Source of the DNA: Paenibacillus nasutitermitis
GTDB lineage: Bacteria > Bacillota > Bacilli > Paenibacillales > Paenibacillaceae
Assembly (NCBI RefSeq): GCF_014641075.1
Contig: NZ_BMHP01000001.1
Span: 186,001 to 250,000 of the forward strand
Reading direction: 5' to 3'
DNA length: 64,000 nt
Both the position numbers and the translations under genes were made by a program. Below are positions 1 through 8,774 of this stretch, in pieces (position 1 is the first letter of the stretch; each line of letters starts with the position of its first letter). Under the pieces are notes generated by a model that saw only the letters and a list, made by a program, of their open reading frames with translations, did no database searches and had not been told where the DNA came from.

Positions 1-1
1 C

Positions 2-949
2 GTGCTTAATGGCGAGAGATATGTGAAGGATGAATTGAAGGCGAAGGTACAGCGTGTGATTGATGAATTGGGTTATTCGCCAAGCCATATTGCGAGAAGC
101 CTCGTGAGGCAAAAAACAAACCTCATTGGCGTAATCGTACCGGATCTTACATCGAGTTTCCATGCAACCATCCTGAGCAGCATTGAACAAACGGCAAGCC
201 GCAGCGGATATAGTCTGCTTGTATGCGATATTCATGAGGATACGGATAAAGAGCTCCAATATCTGAACATCTTCAAGGAAATGCGTGTGGAAGGCATCAT
301 TATCATGCACGAGAAGTTAAGCGACAAAATTCAGAACTTAATCAATAAGCTGGATATTCCCGTTATTTTTTCCAGTGTACGTCCTCCTGATCAGAAATTT
401 ATATCGGTTATCATAGATGATTATCATGCCGCCTACGATGCAGCCCGATATTTAGCGGGACTTGGTCATACGCGGATTGCGTTTATCGGAGGCGATATGA
501 GGGACGTAACCTCCGGGCAAAGCCGCTATCTGGGATACCGCAATGCGCTGGAGGACAGCGGGATCGCAGTTGACGACGATTATATCCGGTTCGGCGATTA
601 CAAGCCCAGAAGCGGATATGACAGGATGAAGGAGCTGCTTGATGTGAGCCCCCGTCCAACGGCTGTATTTGCCGTGAGCGATGATATGGCGGCAGGAGCA
701 ATGAACTGCATCCATGACCAGAAGCTTTCCGTGCCGGAAGATATTTCGGTAATCGGATTTGACGGCAGTCAGTTGACTGAGCTGGTAAGGCCACGCTTAT
801 CCTCGATGGAACAGCCGATTGAGGACATGGGAAGGGTGACGGTCGATTCGCTTTTCGACCTGATACAAGGCAATGAGAAGGCGCCAAAGGAAGACTTGAT
901 TCTGCAGCATCAGCTCGTCGTTCGGGACAGCTGCAGGGCGCTCCAGTGA
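2..949 (+). CDS. LacI-family transcriptional regulator, 5' end cut by window
   Basis: Sugar-responsive DNA-binding repressor of the LacI/GalR family. The visible part opens in the second half of the LacI helix-turn-helix region (VLNG, then a hinge-like ELGYSPSHIARSL), so roughly the first 15-20 residues lie upstream of the window. The periplasmic-binding-protein-like effector domain follows, from about NLIGVIVPDL to the C-terminus, with the usual GLGHTRIAFIGG and AVSDDMAAGA segments. The gene stands 53 bases before a sugar kinase and a GH4 glycosidase on the same strand, so it probably controls that operon in response to its sugar or sugar phosphate. The inducer cannot be read from the sequence. 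The start given is only the first complete codon, not the real start. Confidence 0.9.
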   Translation: MLNGERYVKDELKAKVQRVIDELGYSPSHIARSLVRQKTNLIGVIVPDLTSSFHATILSSIEQTASRSGYSLLVCDIHEDTDKELQYLNIFKEMRVEGIIIMHEKLSDKIQNLINKLDIPVIFSSVRPPDQKFISVIIDDYHAAYDAARYLAGLGHTRIAFIGGDMRDVTSGQSRYLGYRNALEDSGIAVDDDYIRFGDYKPRSGYDRMKELLDVSPRPTAVFAVSDDMAAGAMNCIHDQKLSVPEDISVIGFDGSQLTELVRPRLSSMEQPIEDMGRVTVDSLFDLIQGNEKAPKEDLILQHQLVVRDSCRALQ

Positions 950-1002
950 AACCTATTGAGTAAGGACATAGATAAGAGACTTGGAATTGGAAGAGGGTTA
1001 AT

Positions 1003-1962
1003 ATGGTGAAGAAATTCGACGCTGTTGTCATTGGCGACGCGAATATTGATTTGGTCGTAGCGGGATGCAATGAAATTCCCAAGCCGGGGCAGGAAATATT
1101 TGTTGATCAGATGATGCTGCATGTTGGCGGGGGAGCGGCTTTGTTCTCGATCTCCCTGGCCAAGCTGGGCATGAAGGTGGCTTTTAACGGAATACTCGGG
1201 GATGACGGTCACGGCCGTTATGTCCGGGAACAGTTTGTTCAATATGGTATCGATACCAGTATGCTTGAGACAACAACAGTGTTCGCAACTGGCATTACCA
1301 TCGCCATCAATCCGGAAGTGGACCGTTCATTCATTACCTATGCCGGTTCCAATCAGCTGCTGGACGTCAGCAAGCTGGATCTCGAACCGATTGCACGGGG
1401 CAAGCATGTTCATCTGACCTGTTACAAAGGCAGAAGCAATCATGGAGCGGTCCTCGCACTGGCGAAGGCTCTCAAGGAAAAGGGCCTGACCTTATCTTGC
1501 GATGTTGGATGGGATGACACCGGAGAATGGTATGAAGGCATTTATGATTTGATGCGTGAAGTGGATGTATTTCTTATGAACGAAACCGAAGCGATGCATT
1601 ATACCGGCCTGGAGAAGGTGGAAGACTGTCTGCAGCATATCGCGCAATATGGAAGTCACATCGTGATCAAGCTGGGAGACAAAGGAGCGGTTGCGCTCAA
1701 GGACGGGGTACGGACCTACAGTCCCGCTTATCAGGTTCAGGCTGTCGATACGACGGGTGCGGGAGACTCCTTTAACGCCGGTTATTTATATGGGTATTTA
1801 AATGGAATGGAGACGATTGACTGCCTGATTAGCGGCAATGCCTGCGGCGCATTGTCTGTCGGCTCATACGGAGGCAGCGGAGGCACGCCGGATCGGGATG
1901 GCCTGAAGGCTTTCATCCGTCAGAAAGGCAAACAATCGGAAATTCAGGAGGTCTCGCCATGA
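1003..1962 (+). CDS. PfkB-family carbohydrate kinase
   Basis: ATP-dependent sugar kinase of the ribokinase/PfkB family, 319 residues, which is normal length. The N-terminal PfkB signature region (VIGDANIDLV and the HVGGGAALFSISLAKLG stretch) and the C-terminal signature DTTGAGDSFNAGY are both present, with the catalytic Asp at about residue 255. It starts with ATG behind a GGAAGAGG-type ribosome binding site. The gene sits between a LacI-family regulator and a GH4 glycosidase, and its last four bases overlap the glycosidase start (ATGA), a typical translational coupling. The likely job is phosphorylation of a sugar released by, or taken up with, the glycosidase substrate. Ribokinase, fructokinase and KDG-kinase relatives share these motifs, so the exact substrate is open. 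Confidence 0.9.
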   Translation: MVKKFDAVVIGDANIDLVVAGCNEIPKPGQEIFVDQMMLHVGGGAALFSISLAKLGMKVAFNGILGDDGHGRYVREQFVQYGIDTSMLETTTVFATGITIAINPEVDRSFITYAGSNQLLDVSKLDLEPIARGKHVHLTCYKGRSNHGAVLALAKALKEKGLTLSCDVGWDDTGEWYEGIYDLMREVDVFLMNETEAMHYTGLEKVEDCLQHIAQYGSHIVIKLGDKGAVALKDGVRTYSPAYQVQAVDTTGAGDSFNAGYLYGYLNGMETIDCLISGNACGALSVGSYGGSGGTPDRDGLKAFIRQKGKQSEIQEVSP

Positions 1963-3320
1963 AATTAACGCTTATTGGCGGCGGCGGCGTTCGTGCGGTT
2001 TTATTTACAAAAAGTTTAACGCTCAAAGCGGAAGATGCGGGAATTACGGACCTTGTGCTGCTGGATTCCGATGAGGAACAGCTGGGGATCATCGCGAAAT
2101 TATGCCGCATCGTCATTGAGCGAAGCGGGATCGCGCTGAATCTTCGGGCAACGACGGACAGCCGGGAAGCGATCAGCGGGGCGGATTATATCGTTACGAC
2201 GGTACGGGTAGGCAAGGAGCATTCCCGCTACATCGATGAGCGGATTGCGCTGAAGCATGGCGTGATCGGGCAGGAGACAACCGGGCCGGCAGGCTTCTCT
2301 ATGGCGATCCGGACCATTCCGGTGCTGCTGGACTATTGTAAATTAGCCAGCGAGCTTGCTCCAAACGCCTGGATCTTCAACTTCTCCAATCCGTCCGGTC
2401 TTGTTACTCAGGCACTGAGGAGCGCTGGTTACGAACGGGTCATTGGCATTTGCGATTCCCCGAGCCATACGAAGCTGCGGATGGCTGAAGCGTTGGAGAT
2501 TGAGCCGGAGGAGCTGAAGGTCATATTCTTCGGGCTCAACCATCTCTCGTGGATGACCGAAGCGGTATACCGCGGGAAGGACCTGCTTCCGGAGCTGAAG
2601 AACGATGCCTCCTTTACCAGCCGGGTGGATGAGTTTAAGATGTTCGACCCCGATCTGCTGGAGTCGCTGCCCTACCTGCCTAATGAATATTTGTACTATT
2701 ATTATCACCGCGAGCGTGCTTTCGCCAATATTATGAAATCCGATATGACCCGAGGACAGATGATCGCCGAAAATAATAAGGAAATGCTCGATGTGCTGAG
2801 GGGGATGGATATCGACAGCTATCCGGAGGAAGCGATCCAGACCTACCTGTATTACACGCAGAAACGCGAAGCATCCTATATGGCCATTGAAACGAACTCG
2901 ACATCCAAAGCGGTGCCGGAGAAGCTGGAGCTGCCGAATTCGCTGGGCTATGCCGGTGTTATGCTGGACTTTGTCGATTCACTGCGGACCGGGAGGGAAA
3001 CCAATATTGTGCTTTCCGTGCCGAATGAAGGCGCGATCGAAGGATTTGCCGACGATGATGTGGTCGAAATCTCATGCACGATTACGAAGGACGGCGCCAC
3101 GCCGGTGCAAATCGGCAGCGTGCCGGAAGAGATGGGCCTGCTGATGAAGAACGTAAAGCTGTTCGAGAGGCTTACAGTTGAAGCGGTCCGGCACCGTTCA
3201 CGCGACCTGGCCATCAAGGCCCTTGCCGTCCATCCATTGGTCAATTCCTATTCGCTGGCCAAGGCGCTGGCAGACGATTATTTGGAAGCCTATCGCGATA
3301 TTCTTGGGGAGTGGACGTAA
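1959..3320 (+). CDS. Glycoside hydrolase family 4 enzyme (6-phospho-glycosidase type)
   Basis: NAD- and metal-dependent GH4 enzyme, 453 residues. These hydrolyse alpha- or beta-glycosides, often 6-phosphorylated, by a redox-elimination mechanism. The N-terminus shows a glycine-rich Rossmann start (LTLIGGGGVRAV). Family landmarks follow: ETTGPAGFSMAIRTIP, WIFNFSNPSGLVTQAL, GICDSP with a metal-binding Cys at residue 165, and GLNHLSW with the partner His at residue 195. The start overlaps the end of the PfkB kinase by four bases. A hairpin terminator follows at 3391-3424, so regulator, kinase and glycosidase look like one unit. 6-phospho-beta-glucosidase is the nearest general assignment. Alpha-galactosidase and glucuronidase members exist, so the substrate is unsettled. 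Confidence 0.88.
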   Translation: MKLTLIGGGGVRAVLFTKSLTLKAEDAGITDLVLLDSDEEQLGIIAKLCRIVIERSGIALNLRATTDSREAISGADYIVTTVRVGKEHSRYIDERIALKHGVIGQETTGPAGFSMAIRTIPVLLDYCKLASELAPNAWIFNFSNPSGLVTQALRSAGYERVIGICDSPSHTKLRMAEALEIEPEELKVIFFGLNHLSWMTEAVYRGKDLLPELKNDASFTSRVDEFKMFDPDLLESLPYLPNEYLYYYYHRERAFANIMKSDMTRGQMIAENNKEMLDVLRGMDIDSYPEEAIQTYLYYTQKREASYMAIETNSTSKAVPEKLELPNSLGYAGVMLDFVDSLRTGRETNIVLSVPNEGAIEGFADDDVVEISCTITKDGATPVQIGSVPEEMGLLMKNVKLFERLTVEAVRHRSRDLAIKALAVHPLVNSYSLAKALADDYLEAYRDILGEWT

Positions 3321-3390
3321 CAACGCCCGTCCCGTTTCCGCCCGTTCATGGGAGGAACGATGAAAGAGAATTCAATTAATAACTGCTATC

Positions 3391-3424
3391 AGGTCAACCG
3401 GTGACATCTGGTTGGCCTTTTTTT
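3391..3424 (+). terminator. Rho-independent terminator after the GH4 operon
   Basis: An imperfect stem (AGGTCAACC against GGTTGGCCT) with a short loop is followed by a run of seven T. It lies about 70 bases after the GH4 stop codon. Confidence 0.8.
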
Positions 3425-3490
3425 ATGCCCATTTTTGATGGCGGCAGCCGAAGGTGACGTTCTAGAATAACCGGAATCGGAATAACGTTA

Positions 3491-3516
3491 AATAAATTCT
3501 TATATGTGAATTTATT
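3491..3516. promoter_or_regulatory. Operator-like inverted repeat, copy 1
   Basis: A perfect 9-base inverted repeat, AATAAATTC and GAATTTATT, separated by TTATATGT. Its core AATTC-N8-GAATT, with a spacer ending in ATGT, recurs at 4049-4066 directly before the IclR-family gene. The shared core suggests a binding site for that regulator. Copy 1 would then serve the now broken gene at about 3598. The binding protein is an inference. Confidence 0.5.
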
Positions 3517-3597
3517 AGTCATATGAGAAAATTTTTTTATTCCTTTCCCTGCTGGCAGTCTTAGTAGGGGGCACTCATACCCGCCTGCCGTAAATAT

Positions 3598-4042
3598 GTG
3601 ATGCTGACCAATCGGGATTATACAGCGAGTAAAACCTTAAGCTTTAATTTCAGCCCTAATCCGGCTTCGCTTACGGAAATATCCAAAACAACCGGCCTGG
3701 AAACAGGCGTGTCCGGATATAATGCCGCAACAGGAATCCTGAATCTATCGCTCAGTCCGGGAGAAGGCCGGTTGTTTGCATTGCCTGCCGGTTTCTCGCC
3801 GGATCTCAACCTGGCCGCAGAAGCAACGGTAACGGCTTCAAGCTCTTTGGAAAGCCGGTTCGTCTTACCGGATGCAGTTTGCCGAAATTGAAATTCATTA
3901 ACCATGACAAGGCTGCAGCGCGGGTGAACAGGTGCATATATGGGGAAATACGGCTTTTTCCCAGTGGACTGTGAGGGCTTTGGAAGATAAACGGTGGCGT
4001 CACAATAAGGGTTGGACAATTATAGGGAAATTGGATAAAATT
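3598..4042 (+). pseudogene. Remnant of a glycosidase-like or carbohydrate-binding gene
   Basis: An open stretch of 97 codons (3598-3891) starts without a recognisable ribosome binding site. It reads like the C-terminal beta-sandwich of a glycosidase (SKTLSFNFSP, LSLSPGEGRLFALPAGF), then NLAAEATVTASSSLE, a typical entry into an F5/8-type C (CBM32-like) domain. Reading stops at 3891. Further coding-like scraps appear in other frames downstream, one of them containing NHDKAAARVNRCIYG, which resembles the N-terminus of GH51 arabinofuranosidases. The pieces look like leftovers of one or two carbohydrate-active genes removed by deletion and frameshift. The rest of the gap between 3321 and 4081 shows only the terminator and the two operator-like repeats. 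Assignment to a family is tentative. Confidence 0.45.
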
Positions 4043-4048
4043 ATAGAT

Positions 4049-4066
4049 AATTCATAAATGTGAATT
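4049..4066. promoter_or_regulatory. Operator-like inverted repeat, copy 2
   Basis: AATTCA and TGAATT arms around TAAATG, only about 15 bases before the IclR-family start codon. It shares the core AATTC-N8-GAATT with the repeat at 3491-3516. The position fits autoregulation of the IclR gene. This is inferred from position and repetition, not from a known consensus. Confidence 0.5.
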
Positions 4067-4081
4067 CAATTCGGATAAAGG

Positions 4082-4918
4082 ATGATGGCATTGGAAAAAA
4101 ACTCGCCGAGAGTTAAGTCTGCCGATCGCGTTCTTGATATTTTCGAGCTTTTTACAGGTGGAACAGACACATATAATTTAACGGAAATATCCAAGAATCT
4201 CAAAATGCCTCCGAGCAGCACCTACAGCATTTTACAGAACATGCTGAATCGGGGCTATTTAGAGGTCGACAAGTCGGGTAAGCAATTTAGAATCGGATAT
4301 AAGCTGTTTATGATCCAGAACCGATATACTCAGGGCACAAGCCTGAGCGATGAATTTTATCAGATTGCCGAGAAAATCGTTGACGATCTCAATGAATCGG
4401 TAAGCTTATCGGTCAGGAGAGGCGACCAGCTTCATTACATCGGAGAGAAAGTGTGCTCGCAAGCTCTGCGCTATACACAGAATCAGGGGCATACGCTCCC
4501 GCTGCATGCGACTGCTTCCGGAAAAATAATGCTGGCTGAACTGACGGCAGAGGAGCTGCGCGCCTTGTATCCGACGGATACATTGGAGCAAGTCACAGAT
4601 AAAACAATAAGCAAATTTGACGATTTGGTAATGAAGCTGGAGACAGTGAAAAGCAAGGGAATAGGCTATAATATTGGCGAAACGGTTAACGGTGTGCATT
4701 GCTTAGCGAGCGGGATTTATAATCAGAATAACGAGGTTGTTGCGTCAATCAGCATCTCGATGCCGACAGTGCGGATTACCGAAGAGACTTGGGCTAAAGC
4801 CCATTACTGGATCGAAAGGGCGAGCTTTGAGCTGAGCCGAAAAGTTTATAATAACACCGATCGAACCCGTCCAAATGAAATTGATTTTCCTCAAATGCAT
4901 ACGCCAGAGACTAAATAG
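4082..4918 (+). CDS. IclR-family transcriptional regulator
   Basis: One-domain winged-helix plus effector-domain regulator, 278 residues, the usual IclR length. The N-terminal helix-turn-helix spans about residues 12-75 (SADRVLDIFELF, NLTEISKNLKMPPSSTYSILQNML). The IclR effector domain follows (LHYIGEKV, LPLHATASGKIMLAEL, GIGYNIGETVNGVHCLASGI). Two ATG codons stand side by side at 4082 and 4085. The weak AAAGG lies right before them, so the second may be used. The gene precedes a catabolic cluster (permease remnant, SDR, creatininase-like, RidA, SMP-30 remnant), but a strong hairpin terminator separates it from those genes. It probably controls them and itself through the inverted repeats at 3491 and 4049. 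Confidence 0.9.
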   Translation: MMALEKNSPRVKSADRVLDIFELFTGGTDTYNLTEISKNLKMPPSSTYSILQNMLNRGYLEVDKSGKQFRIGYKLFMIQNRYTQGTSLSDEFYQIAEKIVDDLNESVSLSVRRGDQLHYIGEKVCSQALRYTQNQGHTLPLHATASGKIMLAELTAEELRALYPTDTLEQVTDKTISKFDDLVMKLETVKSKGIGYNIGETVNGVHCLASGIYNQNNEVVASISISMPTVRITEETWAKAHYWIERASFELSRKVYNNTDRTRPNEIDFPQMHTPETK

Positions 4919-4930
4919 TCCAATCGATGA

Positions 4931-4985
4931 AAATCTAATTGGGGCGGCCTCCAGTTCAGGCCCACCCCAATTAGATTTATTTTTT
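4931..4985 (+). terminator. Strong hairpin terminator after the IclR gene
   Basis: Fourteen-base arms (AAATCTAATTGGGG with CCCCAATTAGATTT) surround a GC-rich loop and are followed by ATTTTTTT. The gene is thus transcriptionally closed off from the damaged permease that follows. Confidence 0.9.
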
Positions 4986-4987
4986 GA

Positions 4988-5817
4988 ATGAGTGAACGAT
5001 AGGCGACTATTTGTGGAGATTAATTCTGTTATTCTAGGCGATGTCCATTGTTGTGCCTCTGGGATGGGTGTTATATGAATCTTTGAAAACGAACCAGGAA
5101 TTTTTTGCTAATGTATGGGCCTTCCCGCAGAGGTGGGCTTGGGTCAATTACAAAAAAGCATGGGTTTCCTACGAGCTCGGCTCCACGATGTTGAATACGC
5201 TGTATTACGTGGGGGCCAGCCTGATTTTAGGGACATTTCTGACGACCATTAACGCCTATGCGCTTGTCCGGCTGGAGTTCCGGGGACGTAAGCTGATATG
5301 GTCCATCATTATGCTTTCTTTGTTCCTGCCCGGCATTAACGCCTTGATTCCCCAATATATTCTTATGCGGGATCTGCATCTGCTGAACAGCTTGACTGGC
5401 CTCGTTTTATTGGACAGCTTAGGCGAGAGCGTATTTTTCCTGATGCTGCTCGGAGGTTTCATGCTGTCACTGCCCAAAGAACTGGAAGAAAGTGCGTTCA
5501 TGGACGGCGCTTCATTATTTCAATCCTTTATGCGTATTATTGTTCCATTATCCACTCCAGGCATCGTCACCGTCGCTATTTTTAAATTCCTCGGTTTATA
5601 TAATAATTTCCTGGGGCCTTTTATTTATCTTAGCGATGAGAAGAAGCATACAATCGGGGTGAAAATGTATCACGCCAACCAGATTATGCAATATAAATCG
5701 GATCTGGTGACGTTATTCGCCGGCGTTACCATTGCCATGCTGCCTACCCTGATTCTTTATATTGTATTTCAGAAGAAAATAGCTGAAGGAGCAACATTGG
5801 GAGCGGTGAAAGGCCGA
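4988..5817 (+). pseudogene. Sugar ABC transporter permease (MalG type), damaged at both ends
   Basis: Inner-membrane permease of the MalG/CUT1 class. Residues from VVPLGWVLYESLKTNQEFF through the EAA-like loop (ELEESAFMDGASLFQSF) to EGATLGAVKG match the family. An in-frame TAG at 5035-5037 interrupts the first membrane helix: upstream codons in the same frame read TIGDYLWRLILLF, then stop, then AMSIVVPLGW. A further frame break separates that piece from a possible ATG at 4988. At the other end the expected stop after GAVKG is CGA (5815-5817), one transition from TGA, so reading runs on to 6060 across the next gene. The partner permease and binding protein are missing. Internal initiation at 5041 could give a shortened protein, but it would lack half of helix one. 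Confidence 0.65.
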
Positions 5818-5848
5818 CAACATTTTTACATACAGGAGGCTGTGACGC

Positions 5849-6607
5849 ATGAGTTCATTGCAATTGCAGGACAAAGTGATTCTTATAACAGGAGCTCTTG
5901 GTGCTGCCGGCCAGGCGGCTATCCAGCTGTTCCTGGCCAAAGGCGCGGCAGTCGCTGCAATCGACATCAAGGATATCGGAAGCTTTCCGGAAATACATCG
6001 TTTGGAGGAAACGCACGGAACAGACCGATTCATGCATATGGAAGCCGATTGTACAAATGAAGATCAAGTAAAGGATGCCGCCGCGCAAATCAACCGTCAT
6101 TTTGGCCGATTAAACGGGTATTATCACAATGCGTATTATCAGCCTTCAACATCCATAGCGGACACGTCTTTGAAGGAATGGGAGGCTTCACTGCGGGGAA
6201 CGTTGACCAGCGGATTTCTCCTCTGCAAATATGCAGCACCGTATATGATTGCCTCCGGAGGGGGAGCAATCGTCAATACCTCATCCATTCTTAGCTCCAG
6301 ACCGAGGGCAAACAATGCGGCTTATGGTTCAAGCAAAGCCGGTCTTGAGCAGCTGACGCGGATTATCGCGTTGGAATATGCCCCCTACGGCATTCGGGCA
6401 AATGCCGTTGTCCCCGGTGATTTCAAGACGGAGCAGCAGCTGGCGGATCTGGGCCCAGAGCATCTCGATGGAATGAAAAAAGAGTCGCTGGTCGGCAGAA
6501 GCGGTCATCCGGATGAAATTAATGAGGTAGCTGCATTCTTATTATCCGATTTATCATCCTATGTCACAGGAGCAATCTATCCGGTAAATGGAGGTCTTTG
6601 GGTATGA
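5849..6607 (+). CDS. SDR-family NAD(P)-dependent oxidoreductase
   Basis: Short-chain dehydrogenase, 252 residues, a standard classical SDR. The glycine-rich cofactor loop (ITGALGAAGQA) is near residue 13. Asp-Ile-Lys after strand two suggests NAD preference. The catalytic serine region (NTSSIL) and Tyr159-x-x-x-Lys163 (YGSSKAG) are intact, and the C-terminus has the usual SSYVTGAIYPVNGG. The ATG follows AGGAGG by about nine bases. The stop overlaps the next gene's start (ATGA). This is one of the few intact enzymes in a decaying catabolic cluster, and it probably oxidises a sugar, polyol or sugar acid there. The substrate cannot be told from the sequence. Confidence 0.9.
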   Translation: MSSLQLQDKVILITGALGAAGQAAIQLFLAKGAAVAAIDIKDIGSFPEIHRLEETHGTDRFMHMEADCTNEDQVKDAAAQINRHFGRLNGYYHNAYYQPSTSIADTSLKEWEASLRGTLTSGFLLCKYAAPYMIASGGGAIVNTSSILSSRPRANNAAYGSSKAGLEQLTRIIALEYAPYGIRANAVVPGDFKTEQQLADLGPEHLDGMKKESLVGRSGHPDEINEVAAFLLSDLSSYVTGAIYPVNGGLWV

Positions 6608-7383
6608 GAGAATGGATGCTGCACGAATTGACGCGCGAGGATATCACGAGCAAGGCCAGGAGCGGTTATGCGGTAGTTGTTCCGCTTGCTGCCACTGAAC
6701 AGCATGGCCCTCACCTGCCGGTATCGACCGATAGCCTGATCTGTGAGCATATAACGACAGAAGCGATTAAGAAAGCGGCAGACCGGGTCCCGGTCCTGAT
6801 GGCACCGGTGCTTTCGATTGGCTGTTCCCAGCATCATCTGTCATTCGGGGGAACGTTATCCTTCACGTCGTCGACTTACCTGCAGGTGCTTAAGGATATC
6901 GGCGAAAGCCTGGTAACGGATGGCTTCACGAAGATTATTTTTCTTAATGCCCATGGCGGAAACGAACCGATGATGATTCAAACGGCCAACGATCTTGCCG
7001 TTCGCCATCCGATCTGGACCGCTTCCGCTTCCTATTGGCATTTGGCCTCCGCGGCTTTGAAGGAAATGGGCGCGGCGGAAATTGGAATGGTGCCAGGCCA
7101 CGCCGGCGGATTTGAAACTGCGGCCGTTCTGGCACTTGCACCAGAGCAGGTTCAACGGGATCGCATTCAGACGACGCATCCCGAAAGGGAATGGATTACC
7201 AAAGGCAGACCCGGAACCTTCCTTGGCAAGCATCGGGAGCTGACCGGGGTGGATGGATATACGGATGCTCCTTACAAAGCAACTGCTGAAGCAGGCAAAA
7301 AGTATTTGTCTTGCATCGTGGATTGCGTTGCGGAGTGGCTGACAGCCAGCGTTCAGGAAATGGAGAAAGGAAGTGGAGCATAA
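6604..7383 (+). CDS. Creatininase-family amidohydrolase
   Basis: Metal-dependent hydrolase of the creatininase family, 259 residues from the ATG at 6604. Members open cyclic amides, or act as N-formyl or lactam hydrolases. Metal ligands expected for the family are present: Glu32, His34 and Asp43 in TEQHGPHLPVSTD, followed by LNAHGGNE and GHAGGFETA. The ATG overlaps the SDR stop codon and sits ten bases after GGAGG. An upstream TTG at 6598 is possible but worse spaced. The stop overlaps the next (broken) gene, so SDR, creatininase-like gene and that gene formed a tightly coupled operon. True creatininase activity is not implied; many relatives in sugar clusters have unknown substrates. Confidence 0.85.
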   Translation: MREWMLHELTREDITSKARSGYAVVVPLAATEQHGPHLPVSTDSLICEHITTEAIKKAADRVPVLMAPVLSIGCSQHHLSFGGTLSFTSSTYLQVLKDIGESLVTDGFTKIIFLNAHGGNEPMMIQTANDLAVRHPIWTASASYWHLASAALKEMGAAEIGMVPGHAGGFETAAVLALAPEQVQRDRIQTTHPEREWITKGRPGTFLGKHRELTGVDGYTDAPYKATAEAGKKYLSCIVDCVAEWLTASVQEMEKGSGA

Positions 7384-8318
7384 TGGCGGAAAATTCTGCT
7401 ATTCCGGGTAAGGCTCCGAAATGGGCAGCCGTTATTGTTACGGAATACACCTTCAATTCTCATGCAGACGTCATTCTGGGCAGGCTGCTGGGCGATTTAC
7501 GCCGCGGATTGAAGTGGCCGCCATTTATACGGACCAGGTTCCGGAGAACGACATGAGCAGGGAGCGGGCAGCCTCCCGGGGAGTGCCCATCTACGCAACC
7601 ATCGAAGAAACGCTGACCAGAGCCTACACGGATGGCGGTTTGGACGGCGTCATCATCATTGGCGAGCATGGGGATTATCCGGAGGATCAATACGGCCGGA
7701 AATGGTATCCTCGCCGTCGTTTTTTTGAAGAGGTGCTGCGCGTTTTAGACAGCCTGAAAGAGACAACAATACCGATTTTCTCGGACAAACACTTCACTTA
7801 CAACATAGAAGATACGGTGTGGATGTACAACGAAATTCTTAAGCGGAATCATCCTTTTATGGGCGGGTCCTCCATTCCCCATGCTCCGCAAATGCCGGCT
7901 CTTGATAGCGATGGACCGCAAGGAATGGCCGGAAGATTTGATGATGGGCGCACTGGCTTTGTTTGGCAAAGCCGATTCCGCGCACCCGAGGCATTCGGAT
8001 GAAAAAACGGTGTTGTTTATGGTTCATTATGTAAATGGCTCCCGGGGCTATGTCATTCAGCAAAATACCTGGATTGACCGCTGGGGATTTGCTTGCCGCT
8101 ATCATTCAGGCGAAGTTCATTCCGCAGTATGCATGAGCGATCTGGAACGACCGTTCGGGCATTTCGAAACCTTAACGAAAATGATTGAAGATTTTATCAT
8201 CTCCGGGGTGGAACCCTTTCCTGCGCAGCGGACTTTTTTCACCAGCGGCATGATTAATTATGCAATGGAATCCTTATATGAAAGAAAACGGATAGAAACC
8301 ACAGAATTGCTAGTTTGA
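7383..8318 (+). pseudogene. Conserved hypothetical protein with two frameshifts
   Basis: The ATG at 7383 overlaps the stop of the creatininase-like gene. The protein begins KWAAVIVTEYTFNSHADVIL, shifts frame near 7495, and continues as FTPRIEVAAIYTDQVPENDM and VDGVIIIGEHGDYPED-like sequence (here LDGVIIIGEHGDYPEDQYG). It shifts again between about 7880 and 7920 and ends in the first frame at 8318. The first break is explained by loss of one T from a T-run (GATTTACG where GATTTTACG would restore the frame). The family, recognised by its YPRRRFFEEV stretch, resembles conserved proteins seen beside sugar-catabolic genes and has no function I can name. Coding potential across the joined frames is continuous, so this is a recently broken gene unless the sequence has errors. 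Confidence 0.8.
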
Positions 8319-8351
8319 CAGAACAACAATTGGACGGAGGCAACCATACTC

Positions 8352-8729
8352 ATGAATGATGAATCAACATTGTCACGGCTCGCTCCCAAACCTTTTTCAA
8401 GCTCGGTTCAGACTGACTCCTGCCTGTATATTTCCGGACAGGGCGGACTTGATCCCTTAACCGGTGATGTCGTGGGCAAGGATATTGAATCTCAGACTAT
8501 ATCGACGATGGAGCATATCCGCAGAATATTAACCGAGTCAGGGTTATCCTTGAAGCATGTCGTTAAAGTGAATGTCTATTTGACGGATAGAAGCTTGTAT
8601 AACGAGTTCAATGAGGTATACGCCCGTTTCTTCGAAGCGCCTTACCCTGCAAGAACGACGATCTATTGCGACCTGAATTACGATCTACTGGTTGAAATCG
8701 ATGCCATTGCGACGGTTGAATTGAAGTAA
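8352..8729 (+). CDS. RidA-family (YjgF/UK114) protein
   Basis: Small RidA-type protein, 125 residues, normal for the family. RidA proteins hydrolyse reactive enamines and imines made by PLP enzymes, and relatives are common in catabolic operons. Typical segments are LYISGQGGLDPLTGDVVG, MEHIRRILTESG, VVKVNVYLTD, and YPARTTIYCDLNYDLLVEIDAIATV, which carries the conserved Arg near the C-terminus. The ATG is preceded by GGACGGAGG. It lies between two pseudogenes of the decaying cluster but is itself intact. Whether it has true deaminase activity or only structural resemblance cannot be told. Confidence 0.9.
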   Translation: MNDESTLSRLAPKPFSSSVQTDSCLYISGQGGLDPLTGDVVGKDIESQTISTMEHIRRILTESGLSLKHVVKVNVYLTDRSLYNEFNEVYARFFEAPYPARTTIYCDLNYDLLVEIDAIATVELK

Positions 8730-8774
8730 GATGTTTGGTCATGATTAGCTCTGGCGGCGTTTGGAGGAATGGTT

